Shown one piece after another: positions 1 to 7,454 of a stretch of 13,139 nt of DNA. Every line of letters begins with the position of its first letter. Position 1 is the first letter of the stretch. Made by a program: the position numbers and the translations under genes. Origin of the DNA: Vicinamibacteria bacterium (GTDB lineage: Bacteria; Acidobacteriota; Vicinamibacteria; Vicinamibacterales; UBA2999); assembly GCA_025938035.1 (NCBI GenBank), contig JAICQE010000133.1, positions 1 to 13,139 on the forward strand, given 5' to 3'. The notes under the pieces were generated by a model that was given only the letters and a program-made list of their open reading frames with translations, made no database searches and was not told the origin of the DNA.

Positions 1-1518
1 CTAGAAGACCAGCGGACCGAGGCCGAGCACCAGTCCGACGATGATGATGAAGCCGGCGACGTCGAGGAGGATGCCGTACTTCATCATCGAGGTGATCGGA
101 ATGAAGCCGGAGCTGTAGACGATCGCGTTCGGCGGCGTCGACACCGGCATCATGAACCCCATGCTCGCGCCCAGCGTCGCACCAAGCGCCGGCTGGAGCG
201 GCGGCACGCCCGCCGCCAGCGAGACCGCAATCGCAATCGGCACGATCATATTTGCCGCGGCGGTGTTGGACGTCGCTTCCGACAGCACGATCGCGGCGCC
301 CGTGAACAACATCGTCAACGCGACGGTGGTCTGCGACGGCAGCCAGGCCGTGATGCCTTTCCCCAGCGCTTCGGCGAGACCCGTCGAGAACGCCAGCTCG
401 CCCATGGCCAGGCCGCCGCCGAAGAGCAGAATCACACCCCAGTCGATCTTCAGCGCCTGCTCCCACGTGAGGGTAAAGCTCCGTCCGGTCCAGTTGACTG
501 GAAGCACGAACAGGAGCAGCGCGCCGAGCATGGCGGCCACGCTTTCAGGCACGGCCTGCGCGAAGCCGCGGGCAAATGCCGTATCGTCCACGCCGGCAAT
601 GGCAAACACGCCTGGCGCCACCCACAGCAGCACCGTGATGCCAAAGGCGACGAGGACGTTCCGTTGACCGCGTGAGACGCTCCCGAGCTTTTCGAGCTCG
701 TCGCGAACGATCTGGGTGCTGGTGGCGTCCACGCGCGCGTGACGCGCTCCGGCAAAGTAGAACTGGAGCACAATCAAGCCGAACATCAGCATCATCGCGG
801 GCACGCCGAGCAGCATCCACTGGAAGAATGTGATGTCCACGCCGGCAAGCTTTTCGAGCATCCCGACGCCAATCAGGTTCGGCGGCGTCCCGACCGGCGT
901 CGCCATGCCGCCGATGGATGCGCCGAACGAGGTGATCAGCATCATGACGAGCGCGAACTGGCGCGCGCCCTCCATGCCGCTGCGCGCGAGGTGCGCCACG
1001 ATCGACAGGCCGATCGGAAACATCATCGCCGTCGTGGCGGTATTGCTCATCCACATCGACAGAATGGTCGTGACGGCCCCGAAGGTGATCAGGATGCGCA
1101 TGGCGCTCGTCCCGACGAACCGCCACGAGAGCGCGGTGTAGGCAATGCGGCGATCGACGCCGTGCACGAACATCGCCTCGGCGAGAATGAAGCTGCCGAT
1201 GAAGACGAAGATGATCGGGTCGGCGAATGCGGCAAACGCCGCACGTACCGGGACGACACGAAACAGGACGGCGAGGACCGGCCCGAGCAGCGCCGTGACA
1301 GCAAGCGGCAGCGCCTCGGTGACCCAGAAGACGATCATCATCCCCAGGATGGCCGCCACTCGATGCGCCGGCGCGGCAAGCGGTAGCGGCGCGATCAGCA
1401 GCGCGATGCAGACGATGGGACCGAGGAACAGGCCAATGGTGCGGCGGCGGGTGTTGAACGCCTCCTCCGCAGGCGAATACGTCTCGACGGCCTGGATCGC
1501 GCTGTGAAACGTCCGCAT
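1..1518 (-). CDS. DASS/SLC13-family anion:Na+ symporter
   Basis: Predicted inner-membrane secondary transporter of 505 residues, the usual size for divalent anion:Na+ symporters (dicarboxylate, sulfate or phosphate as substrate). A soluble N-terminus of about 27 residues is followed by many hydrophobic segments arranged as two related halves. Each half carries the SNT motif that forms the Na+/substrate site (residues 158-160 and 417-419), and each is followed by a TP-x-x-TPPN-type loop (TPVGTPPN near 207-214; PVSTPPNAI near 458-466). These motifs place the family firmly, but the substrate cannot be read from the sequence; a C4-dicarboxylate is a reasonable guess. I start at the ATG at 1518 because its A is the last base of the dapF stop (TGATG, one-base overlap). 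The frame stays open upstream to 1875, but only as a shadow of dapF. Last gene of the operon; the stop codon occupies the first three bases of the window. Confidence 0.92.
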   Translation of the reverse strand: MRTFHSAIQAVETYSPAEEAFNTRRRTIGLFLGPIVCIALLIAPLPLAAPAHRVAAILGMMIVFWVTEALPLAVTALLGPVLAVLFRVVPVRAAFAAFADPIIFVFIGSFILAEAMFVHGVDRRIAYTALSWRFVGTSAMRILITFGAVTTILSMWMSNTATTAMMFPIGLSIVAHLARSGMEGARQFALVMMLITSFGASIGGMATPVGTPPNLIGVGMLEKLAGVDITFFQWMLLGVPAMMLMFGLIVLQFYFAGARHARVDATSTQIVRDELEKLGSVSRGQRNVLVAFGITVLLWVAPGVFAIAGVDDTAFARGFAQAVPESVAAMLGALLLFVLPVNWTGRSFTLTWEQALKIDWGVILLFGGGLAMGELAFSTGLAEALGKGITAWLPSQTTVALTMLFTGAAIVLSEATSNTAAANMIVPIAIAVSLAAGVPPLQPALGATLGASMGFMMPVSTPPNAIVYSSGFIPITSMMKYGILLDVAGFIIIVGLVLGLGPLVF

Positions 1519-2318
1519 CAGCCCGTCCGGCCGTCCTCGAGCCATCGCCCCTCGAGGACCAGATCTGCCCAACCGGTCAGATACGCTCCGGACTCCTGCC
1601 AGTCCACGTGCTGCAGCCCGCCGGGCGCCATCACGTCTATCGAACGCGAGGCGCCGCCATGGGCGGCAGCAGCCACGGCGGCGGCTGTCGATCCGGTTCC
1701 CGACGAGGAGGTCGGCCCGACACCGCGCTCCCAGATCAGGATCCGAACCCGGTCGGGAGCGTCCACCTGAGCGAATTCCACGTTGGTGCCCTCCGCAAAC
1801 ATCGAATGCGTGGACAGCGCCGGGCCCAGCATGTGGAAGCGTTCCGGCGCAGGCAGCGGTCCGAGGACCACGCATTGGGGGTTGCCTGTACGAAGAACTG
1901 TCGCCGTCAGCGTTTCACCGGCCGCCGCGATCGTGACCTGCCGGATGTCCACCGGGTGGCCCATCGCCGCGCGGAACTCGTAACGACAGCCGTCCTGTGC
2001 GAGGAAGTCGAGCGTCTTCAGGCCGGCGTCGCTGTCGATGCTGACCGTCACACCGGGCCGCAGATTCTGCACGTGCGCCACCAACGCCGCGAGACAGCGC
2101 AGGCCGTTGCCGGAGAGCTCCGACCAGCTGCCATCCGCGTTCAGCAGCTTCATCGTCGCACCGCGTTCACGCAGCGTGTAGAGGATCAGGCCGTCGGCGC
2201 CAATGCCTGTATGCCGATGACAGGCGGCACGGGCCAGCGCCGGCAGATCGCCCGGCGCGCCGTCAGCAGGTGCGAGCAGGAAGTCGTTTCCGTACGCGTG
2301 CGCCTTGACGATGTTCAA
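1518..2318 (-). CDS. dapF: Diaminopimelate epimerase-like protein with both catalytic Cys replaced by Ser
   Basis: DapF family, 266 residues (E. coli DapF is 274). DapF interconverts LL- and meso-diaminopimelate in lysine and peptidoglycan synthesis without a cofactor, using two cysteines as acid and base. Seen here: the N-terminal GNDF (10-13), GADGL (40-44), NADGS (60-64), GNP-x-C (145-149), ERG (197-199) and a C-terminal PGG (232-234), so the fold and ligand contacts look intact. The two catalytic positions read SGNG (Ser69, codon TCC) and SSGTGS (Ser206, codon TCG) instead of CGNG and CGSG. Cys75 and Cys149 are other family-conserved cysteines, not the catalytic pair. The start is TTG at 2318, giving MNIVKAHAYGNDF, which aligns with the family N-terminus; it overlaps the TGA of the preceding barrel gene by four bases (TTGA). 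It could be a working Ser/Ser variant, an enzyme of changed activity or an inactive paralogue. Confidence 0.9.
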   Translation of the reverse strand: MNIVKAHAYGNDFLLAPADGAPGDLPALARAACHRHTGIGADGLILYTLRERGATMKLLNADGSWSELSGNGLRCLAALVAHVQNLRPGVTVSIDSDAGLKTLDFLAQDGCRYEFRAAMGHPVDIRQVTIAAAGETLTATVLRTGNPQCVVLGPLPAPERFHMLGPALSTHSMFAEGTNVEFAQVDAPDRVRILIWERGVGPTSSSGTGSTAAAVAAAAHGGASRSIDVMAPGGLQHVDWQESGAYLTGWADLVLEGRWLEDGRTG

Positions 2319-3154
2319 GGCACCGAAAACGCGTTGAAGACGTAGGTGAAACCGGCGCCGAACCCGACGGCCGGATCGTTGGACGTCAACCCGAACAAGA
2401 GCGACACGTCGCCGCGCCAGCCGCCGATGGTATAGCGGCTGCCGACTCTGAGAATGCCGCGCGAGTCGGTGCCAGGCGGCGGTTCGCCGTTGCGGACGTC
2501 GAGCCACCCGTTGATCTCGCCGACCAGCTCCGCGGCGTCGGTGATGGCGCGGGCGAGCGAGACGCCGTAGGTCACCACATCGTTCTGGCGATCCCCTCGC
2601 GTCGGGTCGCCGAGGATGCCCAGCCCGCCGTTACCCACGATGCGGATCGACCGTACGGTCTTGCCGACGAGCAGCGACGCGAAGAAGTCGGTCGTGTCGA
2701 GGCCGATGCCGCTTTCATTCGACGCGTTCGGCAGTTTCGTCGCGAATCGAAACCCGATTGCGGGGTTCGCCGCACCTTCAGGTACGAGACGAACCTTGGT
2801 GCCGATAACGATGTCCTCCACGCTGGAGGTCGAGTCGCCGGTTGCGGTGACCATCGACGCGAGCGGCGCATCGCGGCGATCCGAGATGCTCAACCGGTTA
2901 TAGAAGCCGCCATCGATCTGAATCTCGGCGATCGAGCTGACGCCGATGCTGAAGCCGATGACCGGAAACCGGAACAGCTCTCCCTCGAGGCCGGAGGCCG
3001 GGTATTCCACATCGCGCGAATAATCGAAGCCCGCTTCGGCGAGCAGCCGTCCGGCCCCGATCGTCTCGGGATCCTCGGTCGTGAGCGGGCGCTGCTGCGC
3101 GCCAGCCCCGCTGGCCGCGAACAGGATGAAAACCGCACAGAGCAGACGTGTCAT
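2315..3154 (-). CDS. Secreted outer-membrane beta-barrel protein
   Basis: 279-residue exported protein. The N-terminus (MTRLLCAVFILFAASGAGA, then QQ) is a Sec signal peptide with predicted cleavage near residue 19. The rest is rich in alternating polar/hydrophobic stretches with Gly and aromatic residues, such as FPVIGFSIGVSSIAEIQIDGGF and the C-terminal VGFGAGFTYVF, as expected of transmembrane beta strands in an outer-membrane barrel. The overall look resembles the MetA/phenol-degradation-type putative transporter barrels, but this is a weak resemblance and I cannot give a substrate. ATG start at 3154, 13 bases after the dtd stop, with GAGG about 11 bases upstream. Its stop overlaps the TTG start of dapF, suggesting translational coupling. 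Its place between tRNA and diaminopimelate genes does not reveal its role. Confidence 0.75.
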   Translation of the reverse strand: MTRLLCAVFILFAASGAGAQQRPLTTEDPETIGAGRLLAEAGFDYSRDVEYPASGLEGELFRFPVIGFSIGVSSIAEIQIDGGFYNRLSISDRRDAPLASMVTATGDSTSSVEDIVIGTKVRLVPEGAANPAIGFRFATKLPNASNESGIGLDTTDFFASLLVGKTVRSIRIVGNGGLGILGDPTRGDRQNDVVTYGVSLARAITDAAELVGEINGWLDVRNGEPPPGTDSRGILRVGSRYTIGGWRGDVSLLFGLTSNDPAVGFGAGFTYVFNAFSVP

Positions 3155-3167
3155 CGATACGGACGCC

Positions 3168-3617
3168 TCACTGTTTCCTGCTGTCGATGAGGAGGGTGAC
3201 CGGTCCGTCGTTCACCAACTCGACCTGCATCATCGCCTGAAATTCGCCGGTGGCCACCGGCAGGCGCGTCGCGCGCAATTCTCTCACGAACTCCTCATAC
3301 AGCCGGCGCGCATCATCGGGCGGCGCCGCGCCATCGAAGGATGGGCGGCGGCCTTTCCGCACGTCGCCATACAACGTGAACTGCGACACGACCAAGAGGC
3401 TGCCGCCGACATCGAGGACAGACCGATCCATCGGCTTGCCGGCATCACTCTCGAAGACACGGAGGTCGCAGATCTTGGCGGCGAGGTACTTCACATCGTC
3501 GATCGTGTCGTCGCGGCCGACCCCGACGAAGACGAGAAGCCCACGGCCGATCTCGCCGGTGATCGCCCGGCCCACAAGAACGCGCGCCGAGGTGACTCTC
3601 TGCAGAAGCGCGCGCAC
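3168..3617 (-). CDS. dtd: D-aminoacyl-tRNA deacylase
   Basis: Hydrolyses the ester bond of D-aminoacyl-tRNAs (and mischarged Gly-tRNA-Ala), freeing the tRNA in the cytoplasm. The 149-residue length is standard. The N-terminus [13 protein letters not shown] matches the family start. The two signature motifs are intact: SQFT at residues 78-81, continuing into a GRRPSF stretch near 89-94, and NDGPVT at 136-141, whose Gly-cisPro loop enforces chirality. The start codon is GTG at 3617, only eight bases after the ttcA stop, with GAG directly before it as a weak ribosome site, so coupling to ttcA translation is likely. No unusual residues seen. Confidence 0.96.
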   Translation of the reverse strand: MRALLQRVTSARVLVGRAITGEIGRGLLVFVGVGRDDTIDDVKYLAAKICDLRVFESDAGKPMDRSVLDVGGSLLVVSQFTLYGDVRKGRRPSFDGAAPPDDARRLYEEFVRELRATRLPVATGEFQAMMQVELVNDGPVTLLIDSRKQ

Positions 3618-3625
3618 CTCGGTGG

Positions 3626-4453
3626 CTAATGCTGGATCTGGATTAGCTTCGACGATTCGTCATCCAGGCGCAGCGCTACGCTGTCGCGCAGCTCGCCGCT
3701 GGGGTTGAGGCGGGTGTCGAGCAGGTGCCGCGGCATGACGTTGCCGAGCGCCTTGAGCATCGACTGCTTGACGCCGGGATGTTCGACCTCGAGGTCCATG
3801 ATCAATCGCTTGACCCGCTGCCGCTGCAGGCTCAGATCGCCACATGCCGGGCAGCAGCAGCCGATGATCGGCAGGCCGACTTCCTTCGTGTACAGCCGCG
3901 CTTCATCCTCGCCCACATACGCGAGCGGCCGGATGACGACGTGCTCGCCGTTGTCGGACACCAGGCGGGCGGGCATCGCCTTGAGCGCACCGGCGAAGAA
4001 CAGGTTCAGCAGGAGCGTCTCGATGAAGTCGTCCATGTGGTGGCCGAGGGCGATCTTCGTGGCGCCGACCTCCGACGCAATGCGGTACAGCACGCCGCGG
4101 CGCAGCCGCGCGCACAGCGAGCAGGGCGTCGCATTCGAGTCGAGGATGTCGTCCATCACGTCGCCGATCGACGTGTGCTCGATCCGGTACTCCCAGCCGC
4201 GCTCCTCACAGGTCCTGGCGATGACGCCGTGCTTGAAGTCCTTGTAGCCGGAATCGACGTTCACGGCGATGAGGGAAAACCGGATCGGCGCCCGCTGCCG
4301 CAGGTTGTCGAGCACCTGCATCAGCGCCCAGCTGTCCTTGCCGCCGGACAGGCCGACCATGATCCGGTCGCCGTCTTCAATCAGGTTGAAGTCGGTGATC
4401 GCTTTGGTCGTGCGCTTCGATATTCGCGCTTCGAGGGGACTGCGGTACGCCAT
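3626..4453 (-). CDS. ttcA: tRNA 2-thiocytidine(32) synthetase TtcA
   Basis: ATP-dependent tRNA thiolase that converts C32 of certain tRNAs to 2-thiocytidine using a [4Fe-4S] cluster. 275 residues. The N-terminal adenylation (PP-loop) motif SGGKDS is at 36-41, the cluster-binding CxxC is CSLC at 111-114, and a further Cys-rich stretch, CCCPAC (199-204), supplies the third ligand; E. coli TtcA has a comparable Cys-containing segment there. [14 protein letters not shown] (137-150) is the family's second conserved block. ATG start at 4453 with AGGG a few bases upstream. A perfect 7-bp stem-loop lies 12 bases before the start codon. Followed after eight bases by dtd, making a small tRNA-quality pair. 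Confidence 0.94.
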   Translation of the reverse strand: MAYRSPLEARISKRTTKAITDFNLIEDGDRIMVGLSGGKDSWALMQVLDNLRQRAPIRFSLIAVNVDSGYKDFKHGVIARTCEERGWEYRIEHTSIGDVMDDILDSNATPCSLCARLRRGVLYRIASEVGATKIALGHHMDDFIETLLLNLFFAGALKAMPARLVSDNGEHVVIRPLAYVGEDEARLYTKEVGLPIIGCCCPACGDLSLQRQRVKRLIMDLEVEHPGVKQSMLKALGNVMPRHLLDTRLNPSGELRDSVALRLDDESSKLIQIQH

Positions 4454-4465
4454 TGGCCCTGTAGT

Positions 4466-4483
4466 GTCCGCCTTCAGGCGGAC
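4466..4483. repeat. Perfect palindrome (7-bp stem, 4-base loop), REP-like candidate
   Basis: GTCCGCC-TTCA-GGCGGAC is a perfect inverted repeat in the 36-base gap between the glycosyltransferase stop (4490) and the ttcA start (4453). It is followed by no T-run on either strand, so it does not look like an intrinsic terminator. It is flanked by TAGTGT at 4462-4467 and again at 4491-4496, which could be a short target duplication or chance. In the minus-strand transcript it would fold just upstream of the ttcA ribosome site and could slow translation or block 3' decay. I recall similar GTCCGCC/GGCGGAC palindromes in acidobacterial genomes but cannot confirm that here. Confidence 0.6.
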
Positions 4484-4489
4484 CGTCGC

Positions 4490-5275
4490 CTAGTGTAACA
4501 GCTGGCCCGAACCGTCCGTTCCGGTCCGAGACGACTCCCGCAACTCGGCGATTTCGTAGATCGGCTGACCGGGCGCAGCGGGATCGATCGCCGAGCGCAT
4601 GACGCTGCGGAGACGCAGCAGGTCGTTGGCGACCGTGAAGGTTCGGGAGAGACCGTACTTCGACCGGCCAAACCGCCGCGGCCGATGGTTGACCGGCAGC
4701 TCGGCGACGCGGTCGCCGAGCTGACTGGCAATCGCGGGCAGGTAGCGATGCATGCCGGGCCGAAGCTTCAGCGGCTTGACCACCTCGGCACGAAAGACCT
4801 TCAGCGAGCAGCCGTTGTCGTGCAGACGCACGCCGGACACGAGGCCGAGCAGCCAGTTGGCCACCATCGACGGCAGCTGCCGCGTCAGGAACGTATCCTT
4901 GCGCCGCTTCCGCCAGCCGCAGACGATGTCGTGCGATGCCGCAAGCTCGACCAGCTTCGGTATGTCCGAGAGGTCGTTCTGCAGATCGCCGTCCGCGGTG
5001 ATGACGAGCCGCCCCCGGGCGGCGGCGAATCCGGCGGCAAACGCCGCTGTCTGGCCGAAGTTCTTCGTGAACCGGATGACGCGGACGCGAGGGTCCTGCG
5101 CCTGGATCTCACACAGCCGCGCAAACGTCTGATCCGAGCTGCCGTCCTCGACCAGGATCGCTTCATAGGGCCGCCGCATCGATTGCAGGACGCTGCTGAG
5201 CTCCGCGTGCAGGGGGACGACGTTCGCTTCCTCGTCCCGCAGCGGAATCACGACGGACAATTCAGGTTCGCTCAC
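4490..5275 (-). CDS. Family-2 glycosyltransferase, polyprenyl/dolichyl-phosphate type
   Basis: 261-residue GT-A-fold glycosyltransferase resembling dolichyl/undecaprenyl-phosphate sugar synthases (DPM1, GtrB, ArnC), which move a sugar from a nucleotide donor to a membrane polyprenyl phosphate. Motifs in order: SVVIPLRDEE (7-16), the nucleotide-binding VEDGSSD (42-48), NFGQTAAFAAGF (72-83) typical of this branch, the metal-binding DGDLQND (95-101), and HRPRRFGRSKYGLSRTF near the end of the domain. Unlike GtrB and ArnC it has no C-terminal membrane helices; it ends in a hydrophilic tail of about 40 residues, as in soluble DPM1-like enzymes, and other frames of the tail encode no helices, so a frameshift is unlikely. 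GTG start at 5275, overlapping the preceding DedA gene by 14 bases, with AGGA about 10 bases upstream. The sugar is unknown. Confidence 0.88.
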   Translation of the reverse strand: MSEPELSVVIPLRDEEANVVPLHAELSSVLQSMRRPYEAILVEDGSSDQTFARLCEIQAQDPRVRVIRFTKNFGQTAAFAAGFAAARGRLVITADGDLQNDLSDIPKLVELAASHDIVCGWRKRRKDTFLTRQLPSMVANWLLGLVSGVRLHDNGCSLKVFRAEVVKPLKLRPGMHRYLPAIASQLGDRVAELPVNHRPRRFGRSKYGLSRTFTVANDLLRLRSVMRSAIDPAAPGQPIYEIAELRESSRTGTDGSGQLLH

Positions 5276-5861
5276 GCCCTGCTTTCCTGCGCATCACCCA
5301 CACGGCAACGGCGGCTGCCACGAGGAGTCCGACGACGACGAGCGCGACCACGCGCCCATGGGTCCTCATCAACTCCAGCGCCTGATCGCCATAGTAAACA
5401 GCGAGGATGCCAAGCGCGACGTAGCGGGCGCCGCGTGCCAGCGTCAGCGCGACGATGAACTGCATCGGCCGCACGCGCGCCACGCCGGCGGCGAGCACGA
5501 ACAGCTTGAACGGCGCCGGCGGCGGCAACAACGCCGGGATCATCAGCGCCATCAGCCCGTTGCGCTTGTAGGCCGCGAGCGCCCGCTCGACGGCAACCGC
5601 TTTCAGGCGCTTGTGCAGGAACGCCTCGCCGCCTTTTTCCGCCAGGTAATACAGGACGTAACAGCCGGTCACCGAGCCGAACGTGGCCATGGCGGCGTAA
5701 TAGAGCATCCGGTTCTTGTGTTCGGTAACCATGACGACCACAAGCAGGTCGTTGATGTGCGGCAGCGACAGGAACGACGCATCGAGGAACGCCACCGCGA
5801 AGAGACCGGGACCGCCGAGACCGAGCGCCAGGGTATGGAGCCAACCGATGAACGACCGCAC
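5262..5861 (-). CDS. DedA/VTT-domain membrane protein
   Basis: About 199-residue inner-membrane protein of the VTT (DedA/SNARE-associated) superfamily. Seen: an N-terminal hydrophobic segment with FLSLPHINDLL (30-40), a membrane pair near 53-75, the re-entrant PPPAPFK block (113-119) followed by FVLAAGVARV (121-130), and a C-terminal helix (172-190) ending in a basic MRRKAGRER tail. DedA proteins have been shown to flip undecaprenyl phosphate back across the membrane; lipid-carrier or phospholipid scrambling is the likely role by family. The start is uncertain: the frame stays open far upstream but only as a shadow of the divergent gene, so I chose GTG at 5861 (MRSFIGWLHT), just before the first hydrophobic segment. 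First gene of the minus-strand operon; its end overlaps the glycosyltransferase start. Confidence 0.82.
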   Translation of the reverse strand: MRSFIGWLHTLALGLGGPGLFAVAFLDASFLSLPHINDLLVVVMVTEHKNRMLYYAAMATFGSVTGCYVLYYLAEKGGEAFLHKRLKAVAVERALAAYKRNGLMALMIPALLPPPAPFKLFVLAAGVARVRPMQFIVALTLARGARYVALGILAVYYGDQALELMRTHGRVVALVVVGLLVAAAVAVWVMRRKAGRERT

Positions 5862-5891
5862 GCCTACACAGAATATGCTGAGCAGCGCCTC
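5862..5891. promoter_or_regulatory. Short divergent promoter region (candidate)
   Basis: Only about 30 bases lie between the proposed GTG starts of the DedA gene (minus) and the GT-C-like gene (plus). The patch ACAGAATATGCT in it is AT-richer than its surroundings and offers weak -10 matches on both strands (TATGCT at 5874-5879 plus; TATTCT at 5875-5870 minus). No good -35 element was seen on either strand, so this is a guess from position and composition. Confidence 0.3.
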
Positions 5892-7373
5892 GTGATCATC
5901 CCGCGCCTTCCACGCATCCTCGCCGCGGTCGCCTTCCTGTGCGGCGCCGCCGCATGGATCCGCTTTCTCGAACTGGACCTCGTGCTCAGCCACTACGATG
6001 CCAAGGCGCATCTGGTCGTGGCCCGGCGTGTCATCGACAGCATCACGCCTGGCTGGCAGCAGATCGGCGCCGTCTGGCTGCCACTGCCCCACCTGATTCA
6101 GATTCTTCCGGCGCAGATCGACGTCCTCTATCGCACCGGCGCGTTCGCGTCGCTCGTGTCGATCGCGTCCTTCACGCTGATGGTCTGGGCTGCGGCCCGC
6201 CTGGTGCTGACGATGACCGGTTCGGCGCCAGGCGCAGTCACCGCGGCAGCGCTTCTGGTCGTCAACCCGAACCTGCTGTATCTGCAGAGCACACCGATGA
6301 CGGAGTCGCTGACGCTCGGGTTGGTGTTTCTCGCGCTGCTGTGGATCTATGAGTGGGTGACGGCGGACAAGGAAGCCGGACTCCATGTACCAGCGAGACT
6401 CGCCGCGACGCTGTTCGCTGCCGCGTGGACGCGGTACGAAGCGTGGCTGATCCTGTCCGCTGCGCTGGCATTGGCCGGACTCTCGCTAATCCGAGGCGGC
6501 GTCAGACCCGGTCGAACCGCCCGGCTGATCGCCCGCCTTGCCGTCTGGCCGGCGCTGGCAATCCTGCTGTTTTCTCTCAACAGCCGGATCACGACCGGCC
6601 GGTGGCTCGTGGCGGGCGGCTTCTACGAAGTGGACCCGACCTACCACGGACTTCCCCTCAAATCGTTCATTGCCGTGTGGTGGGGAACACACCGCCTGAG
6701 CGGCTACGTGCTGGAGATCGTCGCGATAGGCACAGCCTTCTGGCTGATTGTCCGATCCGCGTCGCGCCCAGCCGCGACTCGCGCGCTCATTCCGCTCGCG
6801 CTCGCGGCCGCCGCCGTTCTACCGTTTTACGCGTTCGTCGAAGGACACCCGTTTCGAATCCGCTACATGGTCGTCCTGTCGGCCGCCTGTGCGCTGGGTG
6901 GCGGTCTTGCCGTTGCGCAGTTCCGCCGGCACGGCGTGGCGGTTGCCCTCGCCGCAGCGCTGCTGACTGCGTCGGTGGTCGAGTCGCCGCCGTTGGGCCT
7001 GCAGGCGCCGATGCTCGAAGAGGCGCAGTGGGACGTACCGCGGACGATCGAGCGGCGCGGCGTGACCGACTGCCTGCGCGGTGGTTACGGTGGCGAGAAG
7101 ATTCTGGCGAGCATGGGCTCGCTCGCGCACTACATGCAGGAGCTGTCGCGAGACGGGTTCGCTATCGCGGATTTCGTCCACGAGGGAAACGGCGCGATCT
7201 GGGAACTGGCGCTTTCGACCCGGCCCGCCGCGCATGCGGGCTGGCTGATCGCCGAAGAACAGTCGGAAGGCGGTGACATCCTCGCGCGCCGGATGCGCGA
7301 GGATGTCTCGTTTGCCGCGGCGATGACGCGTGTGTGCGCGGGCGGGGGAGTGGCTTTATACAGGCTCCAGTAA
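5892..7373 (+). CDS. Multi-pass GT-C-like membrane glycosyltransferase (PMT/ArnT type)
   Basis: 493-residue integral membrane protein with about ten hydrophobic segments in the first two thirds and a soluble C-terminal part of about 110 residues, the layout of GT-C enzymes that use polyprenyl-phosphate-linked sugars. After the first helix a periplasmic-side loop carries HYDAKAHLVVARR (34-46, with Asp36) and then PGWQQIGAVWLPLPHL (53-68). An Asp in the first loop is the typical GT-C catalytic acid. Acceptor and sugar are unknown. I use GTG at 5892; an in-frame ATG at 5835 would add 19 residues, but that stretch has low third-position GC and lies inside the DedA gene. The gene diverges from DedA and the GT2 gene, which could supply and recycle its lipid-linked donor. 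It ends at TAA 7371-7373, directly against the heptamer array. Confidence 0.75.
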   Translation: MIIPRLPRILAAVAFLCGAAAWIRFLELDLVLSHYDAKAHLVVARRVIDSITPGWQQIGAVWLPLPHLIQILPAQIDVLYRTGAFASLVSIASFTLMVWAAARLVLTMTGSAPGAVTAAALLVVNPNLLYLQSTPMTESLTLGLVFLALLWIYEWVTADKEAGLHVPARLAATLFAAAWTRYEAWLILSAALALAGLSLIRGGVRPGRTARLIARLAVWPALAILLFSLNSRITTGRWLVAGGFYEVDPTYHGLPLKSFIAVWWGTHRLSGYVLEIVAIGTAFWLIVRSASRPAATRALIPLALAAAAVLPFYAFVEGHPFRIRYMVVLSAACALGGGLAVAQFRRHGVAVALAAALLTASVVESPPLGLQAPMLEEAQWDVPRTIERRGVTDCLRGGYGGEKILASMGSLAHYMQELSRDGFAIADFVHEGNGAIWELALSTRPAAHAGWLIAEEQSEGGDILARRMREDVSFAAAMTRVCAGGGVALYRLQ

Positions 7374-7446
7374 TTCAGAATTCAGAATTCAGAATGCAGA
7401 ATGCAGAATGCAGAAACCGCCTGATTTCTGAATTCAGAATTCTGCA
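7374..7446. repeat. Intergenic heptamer array (TTCAGAA/TGCAGAA) with inverted copies
   Basis: Nine heptamers fill most of the gap between two convergent genes. Three TTCAGAA (7374-7394) are followed by three TGCAGAA (7395-7415), then a 10-base spacer, TTCTGAA (7426-7432), TTCAGAA (7433-7439) and TTCTGCA (7440-7446). TTCTGAA and TTCTGCA are reverse complements of the two unit types, so the right side can pair with the left to make a long AT-rich hairpin. It is far lower in GC than its surroundings. It may act as a two-way terminator for the converging transcripts, or may just be an unstable simple repeat. Confidence 0.85.
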
Positions 7447-7454
7447 TTCCCCTG

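Noticed and set aside
1519..1875. Extension of the transporter reading frame upstream of 1518
   Set aside because: Its translation is Arg/Gly-rich and lies antiphase within dapF; the ATG at 1518 overlaps the dapF stop neatly.
2319..2507. N-terminal extension of dapF
   Set aside because: The extra 63 residues are Arg-rich and overlap the preceding barrel gene in another frame; family homology starts at the TTG.
4466..4483. Intrinsic terminator after the glycosyltransferase
   Set aside because: No T-tract on either strand, and the next gene starts 12 bases after it.
3725..4498. Plus-strand frame opposite ttcA
   Set aside because: Shadow of a gene with complete catalytic motifs.
4490..4731. 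Frameshift hiding C-terminal membrane helices of the GT2
   Set aside because: The alternative frames of this stretch encode no hydrophobic segments, so the soluble end appears genuine.
7374..7446. CRISPR array
   Set aside because: Units are seven bases, adjoining, without spacers; copies occur in both orientations.
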